Positions 32,177 through 41,077 of a stretch of DNA of 64,000 nt are shown here, in pieces (position 1 is the first letter of the stretch; every line of letters starts with the position of its first letter). Under the pieces are notes generated by a model. It was not told the DNA's origin, ran no database searches, and was given only the letters and a program-made list of their open reading frames with translations. The DNA is from JAKAWQ01 sp963745975 (lineage in GTDB: Bacteria > Pseudomonadota > Alphaproteobacteria > Acetobacterales > Acetobacteraceae). The stretch is from assembly GCA_963745975.1 (NCBI GenBank), contig CAVUZJ010000007.1, positions 124,001 to 188,000 of the forward strand, in the 5' to 3' direction. The translations under genes were made by a program, and so were the position numbers.

Positions 32177-32566
32177 CTACTTCTTCTTCTGGAACATCTG
32201 CAGCATGCGCTGCGTGACGACGAAGCCGCCAAAGATGTTGACGCTGGCGAGCATCACGGCAACGAAGCCGAACCCTGAAGAGAAGCCGGTGAGCGAAAGG
32301 CCGGCAGCGAGCATCGCACCCACGATGATGACCGAGCTGATCGCATTGGTGAGCGACATCAGCGGCGAATGCAGCGCCGGCGTCACGTTCCAGACGACAT
32401 AGTAGCCGACGAAGCAGGCGAGCACGAAGGTCACGAAGAGGAAGATGAAAGGTGTCGAGGAAACCGACGCGGGCGCGGCGGTCGCCAGCGCGTGGGCATG
32501 GGCGGCGAGCGCCGCCGCCTGGTCGGCGAGGCGTTGGGCCTCGTTGGCGAGCTGGTTCTGGTCCAT
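32177..32566 (-). CDS. pntAB: NAD(P) transhydrogenase subunit alpha, membrane part
   Basis: The 129 aa product holds an Ala-rich N-terminal helix, then three to four membrane segments ('FIFLFVTFVLACFVGYYVVW', 'NAISSVIIVGAMLAAG', 'FVAVMLASVNIFGGFVVTQR'). It is the small alpha-2 subunit of the three-subunit enzyme. It ends four bases before the pntB start, so translation is probably coupled. Confidence 0.95.
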   Translation of the reverse strand: MDQNQLANEAQRLADQAAALAAHAHALATAAPASVSSTPFIFLFVTFVLACFVGYYVVWNVTPALHSPLMSLTNAISSVIIVGAMLAAGLSLTGFSSGFGFVAVMLASVNIFGGFVVTQRMLQMFQKKK

Positions 32567-32582
32567 CGATGTCTCTCCGCGA

Positions 32583-33728
32583 TCACGCTGCCTCGGAGGG
32601 AAGGAATTGCGGGTGCACCACCGCCCCCCCTCGCGTCAGCAGCACGCCTTTGACGATGCCGTCATCCGCCGGCAGCTTCGGCGCCTTTGCCTCCTTGTCC
32701 CAGAAGGTGGAGAGAAAGGTCATCAGATTGCGGGCGTAGAGGCCGCTCGCGGCCACCGGGATCCGGCCCGGCCAGTTGCGGAAGCCGAGGATGACCACCC
32801 CGTTCGGCGTGACGGCCCGCTCGCCGGGGACGGTCAGGGCGCAATTTCCCCCGGCGTCGGCCGCGATATCGACGATCACGCTGCCGGCGCGCATCGTGCC
32901 CACCATCTCGGCGCTGACGAGCGTGGGCGCCTTGCGGCCCATGACGAGCGCCGTGGTGATGACGATATCCTGCCTCGCCATCGTCGTTGCCATGAGCTCC
33001 GCCTGCTTGCGGCGATAGGCCTCGCTCATCTCCTTCGCGTACCCGCCGCTCGTCTGTGCCGCTTGGGTCTCCTCGTCCTCCACGCCGACGAAGGTGGCGC
33101 CGAGCGACTTGATCTCCTCCTTCGCGGCCGGGCGGACATCGGTTGCCGAAACGATCGCGCCGAGCCGCCGGGCGGTCGCGATCGCCTGCAGCCCGGCGAC
33201 GCCCGCGCCGAGCACGAAGACGCGCGCCGGCGGCACCGTGCCCGCCGCGGTCATCATCATCGGGAAGGCGCGGCGGAACTCGGAAGCGGCCTCGATCACC
33301 GCGCGATAGCCGGCGAGGTTCGCCTGGCTGGAGAGAACGTCCATCGCCTGGGCGCGCGTGATCCGCGGCAGGAGCTCGAGCGCGCAGGCATCGATCCCCG
33401 CGCCGGCAAGCGAGGCGACCAGCGCCGGATCCGCCAGCGCGCCGGAGATTCCGACGAGCAACGCCCCTCGCGGGATGAGGGTGCGGAGCTCGGCCTCGGG
33501 CATGACGACCGAGAAGACGATCCCCGCGCCGGAGAGCGTTGCGGCCGCGTCCGGCGCGATCTCCGCGCCCGCTGCCTGGTAGTCGGCATCGGCGATCTCG
33601 GCGCCCTGTCCGGCACCGCTCTCGACGACAACGTCGAGCCCGAGGCCCAAGAGCCGCTTCACCGTTTCGGGAGTGGCAGCCACACGGGTCTCGCCCGCGC
33701 GGCGCTCCTTCAGCACGGCCAGACGCAT
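32583..33728 (-). CDS. pntAA: NAD(P) transhydrogenase subunit alpha-1, NAD-binding part
   Basis: The start MRLAVLKERRAGETRVAATP at 33728 gives 381 aa; the frame is open 12 codons further but this is the family's normal N-terminus. 'VFVLGAGVAGLQAIATARRL' binds NAD, and 'PANRVTVP'-type mobile-loop equivalents and 'MRAGSVIVDIAADAGGN' follow. It is the soluble domain I subunit of the transhydrogenase and the first gene of the operon. Confidence 0.95.
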   Translation of the reverse strand: MRLAVLKERRAGETRVAATPETVKRLLGLGLDVVVESGAGQGAEIADADYQAAGAEIAPDAAATLSGAGIVFSVVMPEAELRTLIPRGALLVGISGALADPALVASLAGAGIDACALELLPRITRAQAMDVLSSQANLAGYRAVIEAASEFRRAFPMMMTAAGTVPPARVFVLGAGVAGLQAIATARRLGAIVSATDVRPAAKEEIKSLGATFVGVEDEETQAAQTSGGYAKEMSEAYRRKQAELMATTMARQDIVITTALVMGRKAPTLVSAEMVGTMRAGSVIVDIAADAGGNCALTVPGERAVTPNGVVILGFRNWPGRIPVAASGLYARNLMTFLSTFWDKEAKAPKLPADDGIVKGVLLTRGGAVVHPQFLPSEAA

Positions 33729-33803
33729 CCGAGGGATTCCCTCCGCTGCAAGCCGCCGCACCATGCGCGAGCGGGCGAGGCCAAGGCAAGAGGGGCCGAC
33801 CGC

Positions 33804-35156
33804 CTACGCGGCGGGCGGCACTCCCGCCTCCGCCAGCGCGGCGGCCTGGCGCGCGGCGAGCGCCGTGGCATCGAAGTCCGCGATCAGTTCGTGAAAGAGA
33901 CGATGCCAATTGAGCTCCGCGCCAAGGCGGAGGAAGACGCTGCCGAGCCCGATCGCTGCACGGTCCATCAGCACGAATTCGCGTGGCGGACGCACCCCGC
34001 CGGTGCGCCGGAGGCCCGCATGCACGCGCTCGGCGACCTCGCGGCCGAATTGCGGGTCGTTCGTCTCCTGGATCCGCCGCACGCGGTCCTCCAGCAGCGG
34101 CTCGTAGAGGAACTCGGCCCAAAGGTTCAAAACCTTGAGCTTCTCGCGCGTGATGTCGGTGAAGCCCCAGCTCTCGTACGCGTGCAGCGCCTTATCCGCG
34201 TCCCGGTCCCTGACCGCCTCGAAGAGATCGATGACGCCGCGGATGAAGTGCGGCGCGAACACGCGGATCGCGCCGAAGTCGAGCAGGTTCACCCCGCCGT
34301 CCGGCCGCACCTGGTAGTTGCCGAGATGCGGGTCGCCGTGGATCACGCCGTACCGGTAGAGCGGTACATACCAGGCACGAAACAAGGCGGTTGCGATCCG
34401 ATTGCGCTCGTCCTGCGGGGGGTTCTCCGCGAGGCGTGCCTGGAGGGCGCGCCCTTCGAGCCAGGTCATGGTGAGCAGCCGGCGCGTGCAATAGCCCTCG
34501 ATCGGTCGCGGCACGTGAACGTCCGCCTCGGCCGCGAGCATCCGTCCGTAGAGGCGCATCTGCGCGGCTTCGCGCAGATAGTCGAGCTCCTCGCGCAGCC
34601 GTTCGGTGAGCTCCTTGTAGATCTCGTCCTGCTGGATGGCCTTGTCCATCCGCCGATAGACGGCCATGGCGAGCTTGAGCTGGCGGAGATCGGCCTCGAC
34701 CGTGCTCGGCATGTCCGGATATTGCAGCTTGCAGGCAACCGCGGTGCCGTCCGGGAGCAGGGCGCGATGCACCTGGCCAAGGCTCGCCGCCGCGGCGGCG
34801 ACATGGCCGAAGCTTTGGAACCGTTGTTCCCAATCCGTGCCGAGCTCGCTCGCCATCCGCCGGCGCACGAAGCCCCAGCCCATCGGGGGCGCGTTGGCCT
34901 GCAGCTCCGAAAGCTCGGCGGCGTACTCGTCGGGAAGCGCGTCGGGGATCGTCGAGAGGAACTGCGCCACCTTCATCAGCGGGCCCTTGAGCCCGCCGAG
35001 GATGGCCTTCAGGTCTTCGGCGTGGGCGGCACGGTCCGTCTTCAGCCCGAACACGCGCTGGCCGGCGATGCGTGCGGCGATCCCGCCGACCGCACCCGAT
35101 GTGCGGGCGAGCCGCCGGAGCTCCCCGAACAGCGTGCTCTCATCGCTCTCGGCCAC
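33804..35156 (-). CDS. ABC1/AarF/UbiB family atypical kinase
   Basis: The 450 aa product has the family marks in order: the KxGQ-equivalent 'GPLMKVAQFLSTIPDALP', the Ala-rich loop 'AAAAASLGQVHRALLPDG', Lys in 'AVACKLQYPD', 'YGVIHGDPHLGNYQV' and 'VNLLDFGAIRVF'. Note KVAQ rather than KPGQ. These proteins have ATPase activity and support ubiquinone synthesis or membrane lipid handling. There are no C-terminal membrane helices, so this is not classical UbiB. It lies five bases from pepF on the same strand. Confidence 0.85.
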   Translation of the reverse strand: MAESDESTLFGELRRLARTSGAVGGIAARIAGQRVFGLKTDRAAHAEDLKAILGGLKGPLMKVAQFLSTIPDALPDEYAAELSELQANAPPMGWGFVRRRMASELGTDWEQRFQSFGHVAAAAASLGQVHRALLPDGTAVACKLQYPDMPSTVEADLRQLKLAMAVYRRMDKAIQQDEIYKELTERLREELDYLREAAQMRLYGRMLAAEADVHVPRPIEGYCTRRLLTMTWLEGRALQARLAENPPQDERNRIATALFRAWYVPLYRYGVIHGDPHLGNYQVRPDGGVNLLDFGAIRVFAPHFIRGVIDLFEAVRDRDADKALHAYESWGFTDITREKLKVLNLWAEFLYEPLLEDRVRRIQETNDPQFGREVAERVHAGLRRTGGVRPPREFVLMDRAAIGLGSVFLRLGAELNWHRLFHELIADFDATALAARQAAALAEAGVPPAA

Positions 35157-35160
35157 GATA

Positions 35161-36984
35161 TCAGCTCGCGCCGTCGCCCGAGGATCGCTCGAGCTCGCCG
35201 ATGAAGCCCGCGATCACATCGAGGCCGCGCTTCCAGAAATGCGGATCGGAGGCATCGAGGCCGAAGGGCGCCAGCAGCTCGCGGTGGCGCTTCGCCCCCC
35301 CGGCCCGCAGCATCTCGAGATACTTCGCCTGAAAGCCCGGATGGCCGTCACGGTAGACGGCATAGAGCGCGTTCACCAGGCAATCTCCGAACGCATAGGC
35401 ATAAACGTAGAACGGCGTGTGGATGAAGTGCGGCACATAGGCCCAGAAATTGCGGTACTCGTCGGCGAAATCGAAGGCCGGGCCGAGGCTCTCGCGCTGC
35501 ACGGTAAGCCAGATCTCGCCGATCCGCTCCGCCACGAGCTCGCCCGAACGGCGTTCTTCATGCAAGAGGGTCTCGAAACGGTAGAAGGCGATCTGCCGGA
35601 CGACGGTGTTGAGCATGTCCTCGACCTTCGACGCCAGCATGATGCGCCGCGCGCGCCGCTCGTCGGTATCGTCGAGGAGCGCCTGGAACGTCAGCATCTC
35701 GCCGAACACGCTTGCGGTTTCGGCAAGCGTGAGCGGCGTGTTGGCGAGCAGGTAGCCTTGCGCACCCGCGAGCACCTGATGCACGCCGTGCCCGAGCTCG
35801 TGGGCGAGCGTCATCACGTCGCGCGTTCGGCCATGATAGTTGAGCAGCACGTAGGGGTGCGCCGAGGGCACGGTGGGGTGCGCGAAGGCGCCGCTCGCCT
35901 TGCCGGGGCGAAGGGCGGCGTCGATCCAGGGAGCGGCGAAGAAGCGTCCGCCGATCTCGGCGAGCTCCGGGCTGAAGGCGCCGTACGCCCCAAGCACGCG
36001 CCTTCGCGCCTCCTCCCAGCCGATGTGGCGGTCGTCGTCTTCCGGCAGCGGGGCGTTGCGATCCCAGTGCTGGAGCCGCGGGAGGCCGAGCCATTTGGCC
36101 TTGAGGAGGTAGTAGCGGTGGGCGAGCCGCGGATAGTCGGCGCGCACGGCTTCGCTGAGCGCCTCGACCACCTCGTCCTCGACCATGTTGGCGCGATTGC
36201 GGTAGCTCGCCGGATGCGGATAGTGCCGCCAGCTGTCGGCGATCTCCTTGTCCTTCGCGATCGTGTTGATGATCAGCGAGAAGAGGCGGATGTCGCGCCG
36301 GAGCGCCGCGCCGATGGCGTGCGCGGCTGCTTCGCGCACCGCCCGATCGCGATCCGAGAGCTGGTTGAGCGCGGCGCTCATCGTCAGCTCTTCGCCCGCG
36401 ACGGCGATGCGCATCCCGGCGATCGTCTCGTCGAAGAGCCGGCTCCACGCCGTATGCCCGGTCACTTCCTTCTCGTGAAAGAGCTTCTCGAGCGCATCGC
36501 CGAGCTGATGGGGCCGGAAGACGCGCAAGTCGCGAAGCCACGGGCGGAAGTGCCGGGCAACGGGGTCGGCGAGCTTGGGCTCGAGTGCCGACTCCTCGAG
36601 CCGGTTGAGCTCGAGGCCGAAGAAAATGATGTGGCTGCCGATCGCCGTCACGCGCTCGTTGATGGTCTGGTAGAAGCGGCCATACGCGGGATTGGTTGAA
36701 TCGGTGCTGAAGAGAAGCTGCGCATAGGAGACGAGGCGCCCCAGGATTTCCTCGACGCGCTCGAATTCGCCGATCGCCTCGCCGAGCTCCGCGCCCGAGA
36801 GCGCGCCGAGGCGTCCGGCGTAGCGCGCGGCGAGATCCTTCGCCTCCGTCTCGGCGCGCGCGAGATCGCGCGTCACGCCGGAACTTTCGGGCCCGGAATA
36901 GAGATCGCCGAGGTCCCAGGCGGGCAGCGCTTCCGCGCCGCCGGCCTGGCCTTCTGGGGCACGGCTCTGGCCGGGATATGGCAT
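35161..36984 (-). CDS. pepF: Oligoendopeptidase F (M3B metallopeptidase)
   Basis: Start ATG 36984 (MPYPGQSRAPEGQ) has gagga upstream, giving 607 aa; an ATG at 37017 would add 11 residues with a poorer site. The zinc motif is His395-Glu-Leu-Gly-His399 in 'VMTLAHELGHGVHQVLAG'. 'AWDLGDLYSGPESSGV' at the start and 'YAYAFGDCLVNALYAVYRDG' near the end are typical of the M3B family. It is a cytoplasmic zinc peptidase that degrades oligopeptides. It is divergent from the acyl-CoA synthetase gene. Confidence 0.93.
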   Translation of the reverse strand: MPYPGQSRAPEGQAGGAEALPAWDLGDLYSGPESSGVTRDLARAETEAKDLAARYAGRLGALSGAELGEAIGEFERVEEILGRLVSYAQLLFSTDSTNPAYGRFYQTINERVTAIGSHIIFFGLELNRLEESALEPKLADPVARHFRPWLRDLRVFRPHQLGDALEKLFHEKEVTGHTAWSRLFDETIAGMRIAVAGEELTMSAALNQLSDRDRAVREAAAHAIGAALRRDIRLFSLIINTIAKDKEIADSWRHYPHPASYRNRANMVEDEVVEALSEAVRADYPRLAHRYYLLKAKWLGLPRLQHWDRNAPLPEDDDRHIGWEEARRRVLGAYGAFSPELAEIGGRFFAAPWIDAALRPGKASGAFAHPTVPSAHPYVLLNYHGRTRDVMTLAHELGHGVHQVLAGAQGYLLANTPLTLAETASVFGEMLTFQALLDDTDERRARRIMLASKVEDMLNTVVRQIAFYRFETLLHEERRSGELVAERIGEIWLTVQRESLGPAFDFADEYRNFWAYVPHFIHTPFYVYAYAFGDCLVNALYAVYRDGHPGFQAKYLEMLRAGGAKRHRELLAPFGLDASDPHFWKRGLDVIAGFIGELERSSGDGAS

Positions 36985-37093
36985 CGGGCTCGGGTCCTCT
37001 ATGCTGACGGCTTGCATCCGCTCTCATGTAAGATGGAGGCGGGGAGCGGGGGCGTCAAAGGGGCTGTCAAAAGGGCCGACAGAGGGAGGGGGC

Positions 37094-38800
37094 GTGGGGG
37101 CTTATCCGCATTGGCCGAACTTGGCGGCCATGCTGTTCGATCGCGCCCGGCAATGGGGTGGACGGCCGATGTTGCGCGCCTTCCGCGCCGGCGCCTGGCA
37201 GAGCAAGAGCTGGGACCGCTTCGCGCGCGAAGCCGCCGCCGCGGCGCGCAATCTCCGTGCCGCTGGGGTCCGCGCCGGCGACCGGGTGATGATCCTCGCC
37301 GAAAACGGACCCGAGTATCCGATCGCGGAGACCGCGCTGATGGCGATCCGCGCCGTTCCGGTTCCCGCCTACACCACCAATACCCAAGCCGACCACGCGC
37401 ATCTGCTCCGCGACGCCGGGATCCGCGCCGCGATCGTCTCGACCCGCGCGCTCGCCGAGCGTCTTCTCGAGGGAGCGGCACTCGCCGGCTCGCTCGATCT
37501 CCTCGTCACGGGCGAGCCGGCCCCTTCGGTGCCCGGCGTCCGGCGGCTCGCCTGGTCGGACCTCGTGGCGGGCGAGGCGGACCCGGACGACGTCGCGGCC
37601 GAGGCCGCGCGCATTCCGCCCGAGACTCTTGCCTGCCTCATCTACACATCGGGCACCGGCGGCGCGCCGAAAGGCGTGATGCTGCCGCACCGGGCGATTC
37701 TCTCCAATTGTCGCGGCGCCGAGAAGCTGATCCGCCCGCTCTCGCTCGACGGCGGCATCTATCTCTCGGTGCTGCCGCTCTCGCACAGCTACGAGCATAC
37801 GGTCGGCCAGTTCTTTCTCAGCTCCATCGGCGTCGAGGTCGTCTATGGGCGCGGGATCGAGCATCTCGCCGCCGACCTCCTCGCGATCCGCCCCTCTCTC
37901 ATCACCATCGTCCCGCGCGTGCTCGAGGTGTTCCGCGCCCGCGTCCTCGGCCAGATCGCGCGCGCGCCGCGTTGGCAGCGCCTTCTTTTCGCCCGTGCGC
38001 TGGCCAACGGCCTCGCTCGCCTCGACGGAAGGCCGCTCTCTCTCGCGCATCGCCTGGCGGAGCCTTTGCTCGAGCGGGTGGTGCGAATGAAGGTGCAGGC
38101 TCGCTTCGGCGGCCGGCTGGTGCTTGCGGTCTCGGGTGGAGCGAGGCTCGAGCCGGAGGTCGGGCGATTCTTCCTGGCCCTCGGCGTGCCGCTCATCCAG
38201 GGCTACGGGCAAACCGAGGCCGGCCCGGTGATCAGCGCGACGCCGCCCGGCACCGCGCGCATCGAGACGGTGGGGCCGCCGCTCGACGGCGTCGCGCTCG
38301 CAATTGCCGAAGACGGCGAGATCCTGGTGCGCGGAGATCTCGTGATGCTCGGCTATTGGAACCAGCCGGAAGCGACCGAAGCGGCGCTCGCCGGCGGCTG
38401 GCTGCACACCGGCGATATCGGCGTGCTCGATGTGGACCGCTATCTTCGCATCACCGATCGCAAGCGGGACATCATCGTGCTCTCGGGCGGGGACAATATT
38501 TCACCGGCGCGCATCGAGGGCATGCTCATGGCGGAGCCGGAGATCATGCAGGCGGTCGTCACCGGCGACGGAGAAGCGTATGTCTCGGCACTTCTCGTCG
38601 CCGCCGAAGGTGCGGACGCCGCATCGCTCGCCGAAGCGGTGAAGCGCGTGAACGAGCGGCTCGGCATGGTCGAGCGCGTCCGCCGCCACCGGCTGGTGCC
38701 GCCTTTCACGCAGGAGAACGGGCTTCTCACGCCAACCCAGAAGATCCGTCGCCAACTCGTGCTCAGCGCGCACCAGGCCGCGCCCGGTGCGCTGCGGTGA
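37094..38800 (+). CDS. Long-chain acyl-CoA synthetase (AMP-binding)
   Basis: GTG 37094 follows agggaggggg, giving 568 aa; the upstream open frame overlaps the divergent pepF leader. Motifs: P-loop-like 'LIYTSGTGGAPKGVMLPHRA', 'IQGYGQTEAGPVISATPPGT', 'HTGDIGVLDVDRYLRITDRK' and 'DIIVLSGGDNISPARIEGM'. It adenylates a fatty acid and transfers it to CoA. The C-terminal lysine motif 'ENGLLTPTQKIRR' is present. Chain-length preference cannot be read. Confidence 0.9.
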   Translation: MGAYPHWPNLAAMLFDRARQWGGRPMLRAFRAGAWQSKSWDRFAREAAAAARNLRAAGVRAGDRVMILAENGPEYPIAETALMAIRAVPVPAYTTNTQADHAHLLRDAGIRAAIVSTRALAERLLEGAALAGSLDLLVTGEPAPSVPGVRRLAWSDLVAGEADPDDVAAEAARIPPETLACLIYTSGTGGAPKGVMLPHRAILSNCRGAEKLIRPLSLDGGIYLSVLPLSHSYEHTVGQFFLSSIGVEVVYGRGIEHLAADLLAIRPSLITIVPRVLEVFRARVLGQIARAPRWQRLLFARALANGLARLDGRPLSLAHRLAEPLLERVVRMKVQARFGGRLVLAVSGGARLEPEVGRFFLALGVPLIQGYGQTEAGPVISATPPGTARIETVGPPLDGVALAIAEDGEILVRGDLVMLGYWNQPEATEAALAGGWLHTGDIGVLDVDRYLRITDRKRDIIVLSGGDNISPARIEGMLMAEPEIMQAVVTGDGEAYVSALLVAAEGADAASLAEAVKRVNERLGMVERVRRHRLVPPFTQENGLLTPTQKIRRQLVLSAHQAAPGALR

Positions 38801-38816
38801 GCCCGGCTCGCCGCTT

Positions 38817-39092
38817 CTACATCCCGAGCGCGCGACGATAGACGTCGAGCAGCGTCTCCTGCTCCTCGACCGAAGCCGGCTCCTGACGGCGCAGCCGGAT
38901 GAGTTGGCGCATCACTTTGACGTCGAATCCCGCCGATTTCGCTTCCGCATAGACATCGCGGATGTCGGCGCCGAGCGCCTTGCGCTCTTCCTCCAGCCGT
39001 TCGATCCGCTCGACCAGGCTGCGCAGCCTCTCGGCCGCGATCCCGCCGGCCGCACGCGGGGCAAGTGCTGCGGTGCTGCCCGATGATGCCAT
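38817..39092 (-). CDS. gapR: Nucleoid-associated protein GapR (DUF2312)
   Basis: The start MASSGSTAALAPRAAGG at 39092 is preferred because aggag lies six bases upstream on the minus strand; 91 aa. The core 'RLRSLVERIERLEEERKAL', 'DIRDVYAEAKSAGFDVK' and 'VMRQLIRLRRQEPASVEEQE' is the DUF2312 pattern. GapR proteins form clamps on overtwisted DNA ahead of replication and transcription in alphaproteobacteria. The N-terminal Ala/Ser tail is disordered. Confidence 0.92.
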   Translation of the reverse strand: MASSGSTAALAPRAAGGIAAERLRSLVERIERLEEERKALGADIRDVYAEAKSAGFDVKVMRQLIRLRRQEPASVEEQETLLDVYRRALGM

Positions 39093-39201
39093 ATGCGTCT
39101 CCTGCGGCTGCGGGGACGGGGGGATAGCCGCGACGGCCGATCCGGTCAATCCGCCTTGGCGACCGGATGCCGCAGGTGAGGATTTGCGATAATAAGCGGC
39201 C

Positions 39202-39867
39202 GTGACCGGAATCACCGACACTTTCCTGCTGGTTTATGCCGCGCTGTTCCCGATCGTCGATCCGATCGGCAACGTGCCGTTCTTTCTCGCCGCGACGCTC
39301 GGGTGCACGGAGGTGGAACGGCATGAGCTGGCGCTGAGCGTCGCGCGCAACAGCCTCTTTCTCCTTATCGGCTCGCTCTTTTTCGGCGCCAACGTGCTCG
39401 GGTTCTTCGGCGTCACTTTGCCCGCGGTGCGCGTGGCGGGCGGGCTCGCAGTGAGCGCCTTCGGCTGGCGGCTGCTCGAAAGCGGCGCACCGGTCGACGC
39501 CCCACGCGGTGCCGCAGGGGACACCAAGACCGGCACCGGCGGCGTGAAGCCGGTCGATGCGTTCTACCCCCTCACCATGCCGCTCACGGTCGGGCCGGGA
39601 TCGATCTCGGTCGCGATCACGCTGGGCAGCCAGCGCCCCTCCCTCGAGCAAGGACCTTTCCATCTCGCGCTCTTCGTCGGTGGGGCGCTCGCGGCACTGG
39701 TCGCGATCGCCGCAACCATCTATCTCTGCTATCGCTTCGCCGAGCACACTGGCGCGATCCTCGGCGAGCGCGGGACCAACGTGATGCTGCGGCTCTCGGC
39801 CTTCATCATGCTCTGCATCGGCATCCAGATCGTCTCGACAGGGGTGCAAGCCTTTCTCGGCCGCTGA
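39202..39867 (+). CDS. MarC-family integral membrane protein
   Basis: The 221 aa product starts at GTG 39202. Six hydrophobic segments with family marks: 'LFPIVDPIGNVPFFLAAT', 'LGFFGVTLPAVRVAGGLAVS', 'FYPLTMPLTVGPGSISVAIT' and 'RLSAFIMLCIGIQIVSTG'. The function of this inner-membrane family is not established despite the historical antibiotic-resistance name. It is divergent from gapR. Confidence 0.9.
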   Translation: MTGITDTFLLVYAALFPIVDPIGNVPFFLAATLGCTEVERHELALSVARNSLFLLIGSLFFGANVLGFFGVTLPAVRVAGGLAVSAFGWRLLESGAPVDAPRGAAGDTKTGTGGVKPVDAFYPLTMPLTVGPGSISVAITLGSQRPSLEQGPFHLALFVGGALAALVAIAATIYLCYRFAEHTGAILGERGTNVMLRLSAFIMLCIGIQIVSTGVQAFLGR

Positions 39868-39880
39868 TGCGCCGCCCTTA

Positions 39881-39978
39881 GAGCGGGAGGAGTTCGCCTG
39901 GGCTCACCCATCCCGCTCTCGCTCATTGTATTCCCGCGTGATTCACGCCTCCGGTTACACCACCTCCGGCGATCACGC
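39881..39978. repeat. Intergenic composite palindrome
   Basis: First hairpin: gagcggga (39881-39888) with tcccgctc (39911-39918). Second: gcgtgat (39936-39942) with atcacgc (39972-39978). It fills the gap between convergent marC and ppa. The 16-mer tccggcgatcacgctc also occurs at 30755-30770. It fits an alphaproteobacterial intergenic repeat that may double as a terminator. Confidence 0.6.
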
Positions 39979-39979
39979 T

Positions 39980-40516
39980 CTAGCGGGGCTTTCCCCGCTC
40001 GCGCTCGATCGCCTCGCGGATCATCCGCCTGGCGTCCGCCGCATCTCCCCAGCCCGCGATCTTCACCCACTTGCCTTCTTCGAGGTCCTTGTAGTGCTCG
40101 AAGAAATGCCGGACCTGCGCGAGCGTGATCGGCGGCAGATCCGCGACCTCGTGCACGTGCTCGTAGCGCCGCGTGAGCTGCGGCGAGGGCACCGCGATGA
40201 TCTTTTCGTCGTTGCCGTTCTCGTCCGTCATCATCAGCACGCCCACGGGGCGGACGTTGATCACCGCACCCGGCACGATCGGCCGCGTGTTGGCGACCAG
40301 CACATCCACCGGATCGCCGTCCTCCGAGAGCGTGTGCGGCACGAAGCCATAATTCCCGGGATAGCGCATCGGCGTGTAGAGGAAGCGATCGACGACCAGC
40401 GTGCCGGCTGCCTTGTCCATCTGGTACTTGATCGGCTCGCCCCCGATCGGCACCTCGATCACGACGTTCACGTCATCCGGAGGATTCTTGCCGACGGCGA
40501 TGGCCTCGAGGCGCAT
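39980..40516 (-). CDS. ppa: Inorganic pyrophosphatase
   Basis: The 178 aa product carries the family I signature 'VPHTLSEDGDPVDVLVANTR' with its aspartates, and 'DVNVVIEVPIGGEPIKYQMD' and 'EHYKDLEEGKWVKIAGWG'. It hydrolyses pyrophosphate in the cytoplasm, pulling biosynthetic reactions forward. Length is normal. Confidence 0.96.
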   Translation of the reverse strand: MRLEAIAVGKNPPDDVNVVIEVPIGGEPIKYQMDKAAGTLVVDRFLYTPMRYPGNYGFVPHTLSEDGDPVDVLVANTRPIVPGAVINVRPVGVLMMTDENGNDEKIIAVPSPQLTRRYEHVHEVADLPPITLAQVRHFFEHYKDLEEGKWVKIAGWGDAADARRMIREAIERERGKPR

Positions 40517-40540
40517 GCGAGGATTGCGGGCAGCGAGCGG

Positions 40541-40978
40541 TCAGGCCGCCTGGGTCGCCGCGGGCAGCAATAGCGGCAGGGTCAGCCCCACGCCGAGGCC
40601 CCAGAACCCGTTGATCAGGAACGAGCGCACGAATCCCATCAGCGCGAAGCCGCCGGCCAGCGGCTGGCCCTTGAGCGCCGGCACGACGAAGAGGCCGACC
40701 AGGGCTGCGAGAATGCCTAAGGCCAGCCCGAGGAGCCACATCGGCGCGCTCTCCGGCAGCACCGGGAGCACGAGCCCAAAGAGCGCACCCCACACCCCGC
40801 CCCAGAAGCAGAGATCGACGATGTGCGGCAGGCCGAACGGCGGCACCGGCGCGGTGGGATAGGGGGCGGGCATCTCGTGCAGCGCATGCAGCACCGCCCA
40901 CATGCCCTGATGGAAGATGAGCACCGAAAGGACGGCGGCAAAGAAGCCGAACGCGGCGCGCGGCCAGGCAGCAGGCAT
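40541..40978 (-). CDS. Hypothetical inner-membrane protein
   Basis: ATG 40978 (MPAAWPRAAFGFFAAVLSVL) has gaggagg upstream on the minus strand, giving 145 aa. Four hydrophobic segments are seen, with His-rich loops ('LHALHEMPAPYPTAPVPP', 'GLPHIVDLCFWGGVWGAL'). Similar small proteins are common in alphaproteobacteria with no known role. It ends 25 bases before the ppa start and may share its transcript. Confidence 0.7.
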   Translation of the reverse strand: MPAAWPRAAFGFFAAVLSVLIFHQGMWAVLHALHEMPAPYPTAPVPPFGLPHIVDLCFWGGVWGALFGLVLPVLPESAPMWLLGLALGILAALVGLFVVPALKGQPLAGGFALMGFVRSFLINGFWGLGVGLTLPLLLPAATQAA

Positions 40979-41077
40979 GGCACGCTTCCCCTCCTCGATC
41001 TGGCTTCGATCATCCCGCCGCGGTTGGGGCGCGTCAATCGCCGCCCCCATGCGCAGGCCGGGCGCGTCGTCCGCTCC

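Noticed and set aside
32445..36699. Long plus-strand open frames (919 and 677 codons) opposite pntA, the UbiB-like gene and pepF
   Set aside because: The minus strand encodes proteins with complete motifs; the plus-strand translations have none.
37001..37093. Extended N-terminus of the acyl-CoA synthetase
   Set aside because: The added residues are Gly/Arg/Lys-rich and non-homologous in style, and a strong ribosome site precedes GTG 37094.
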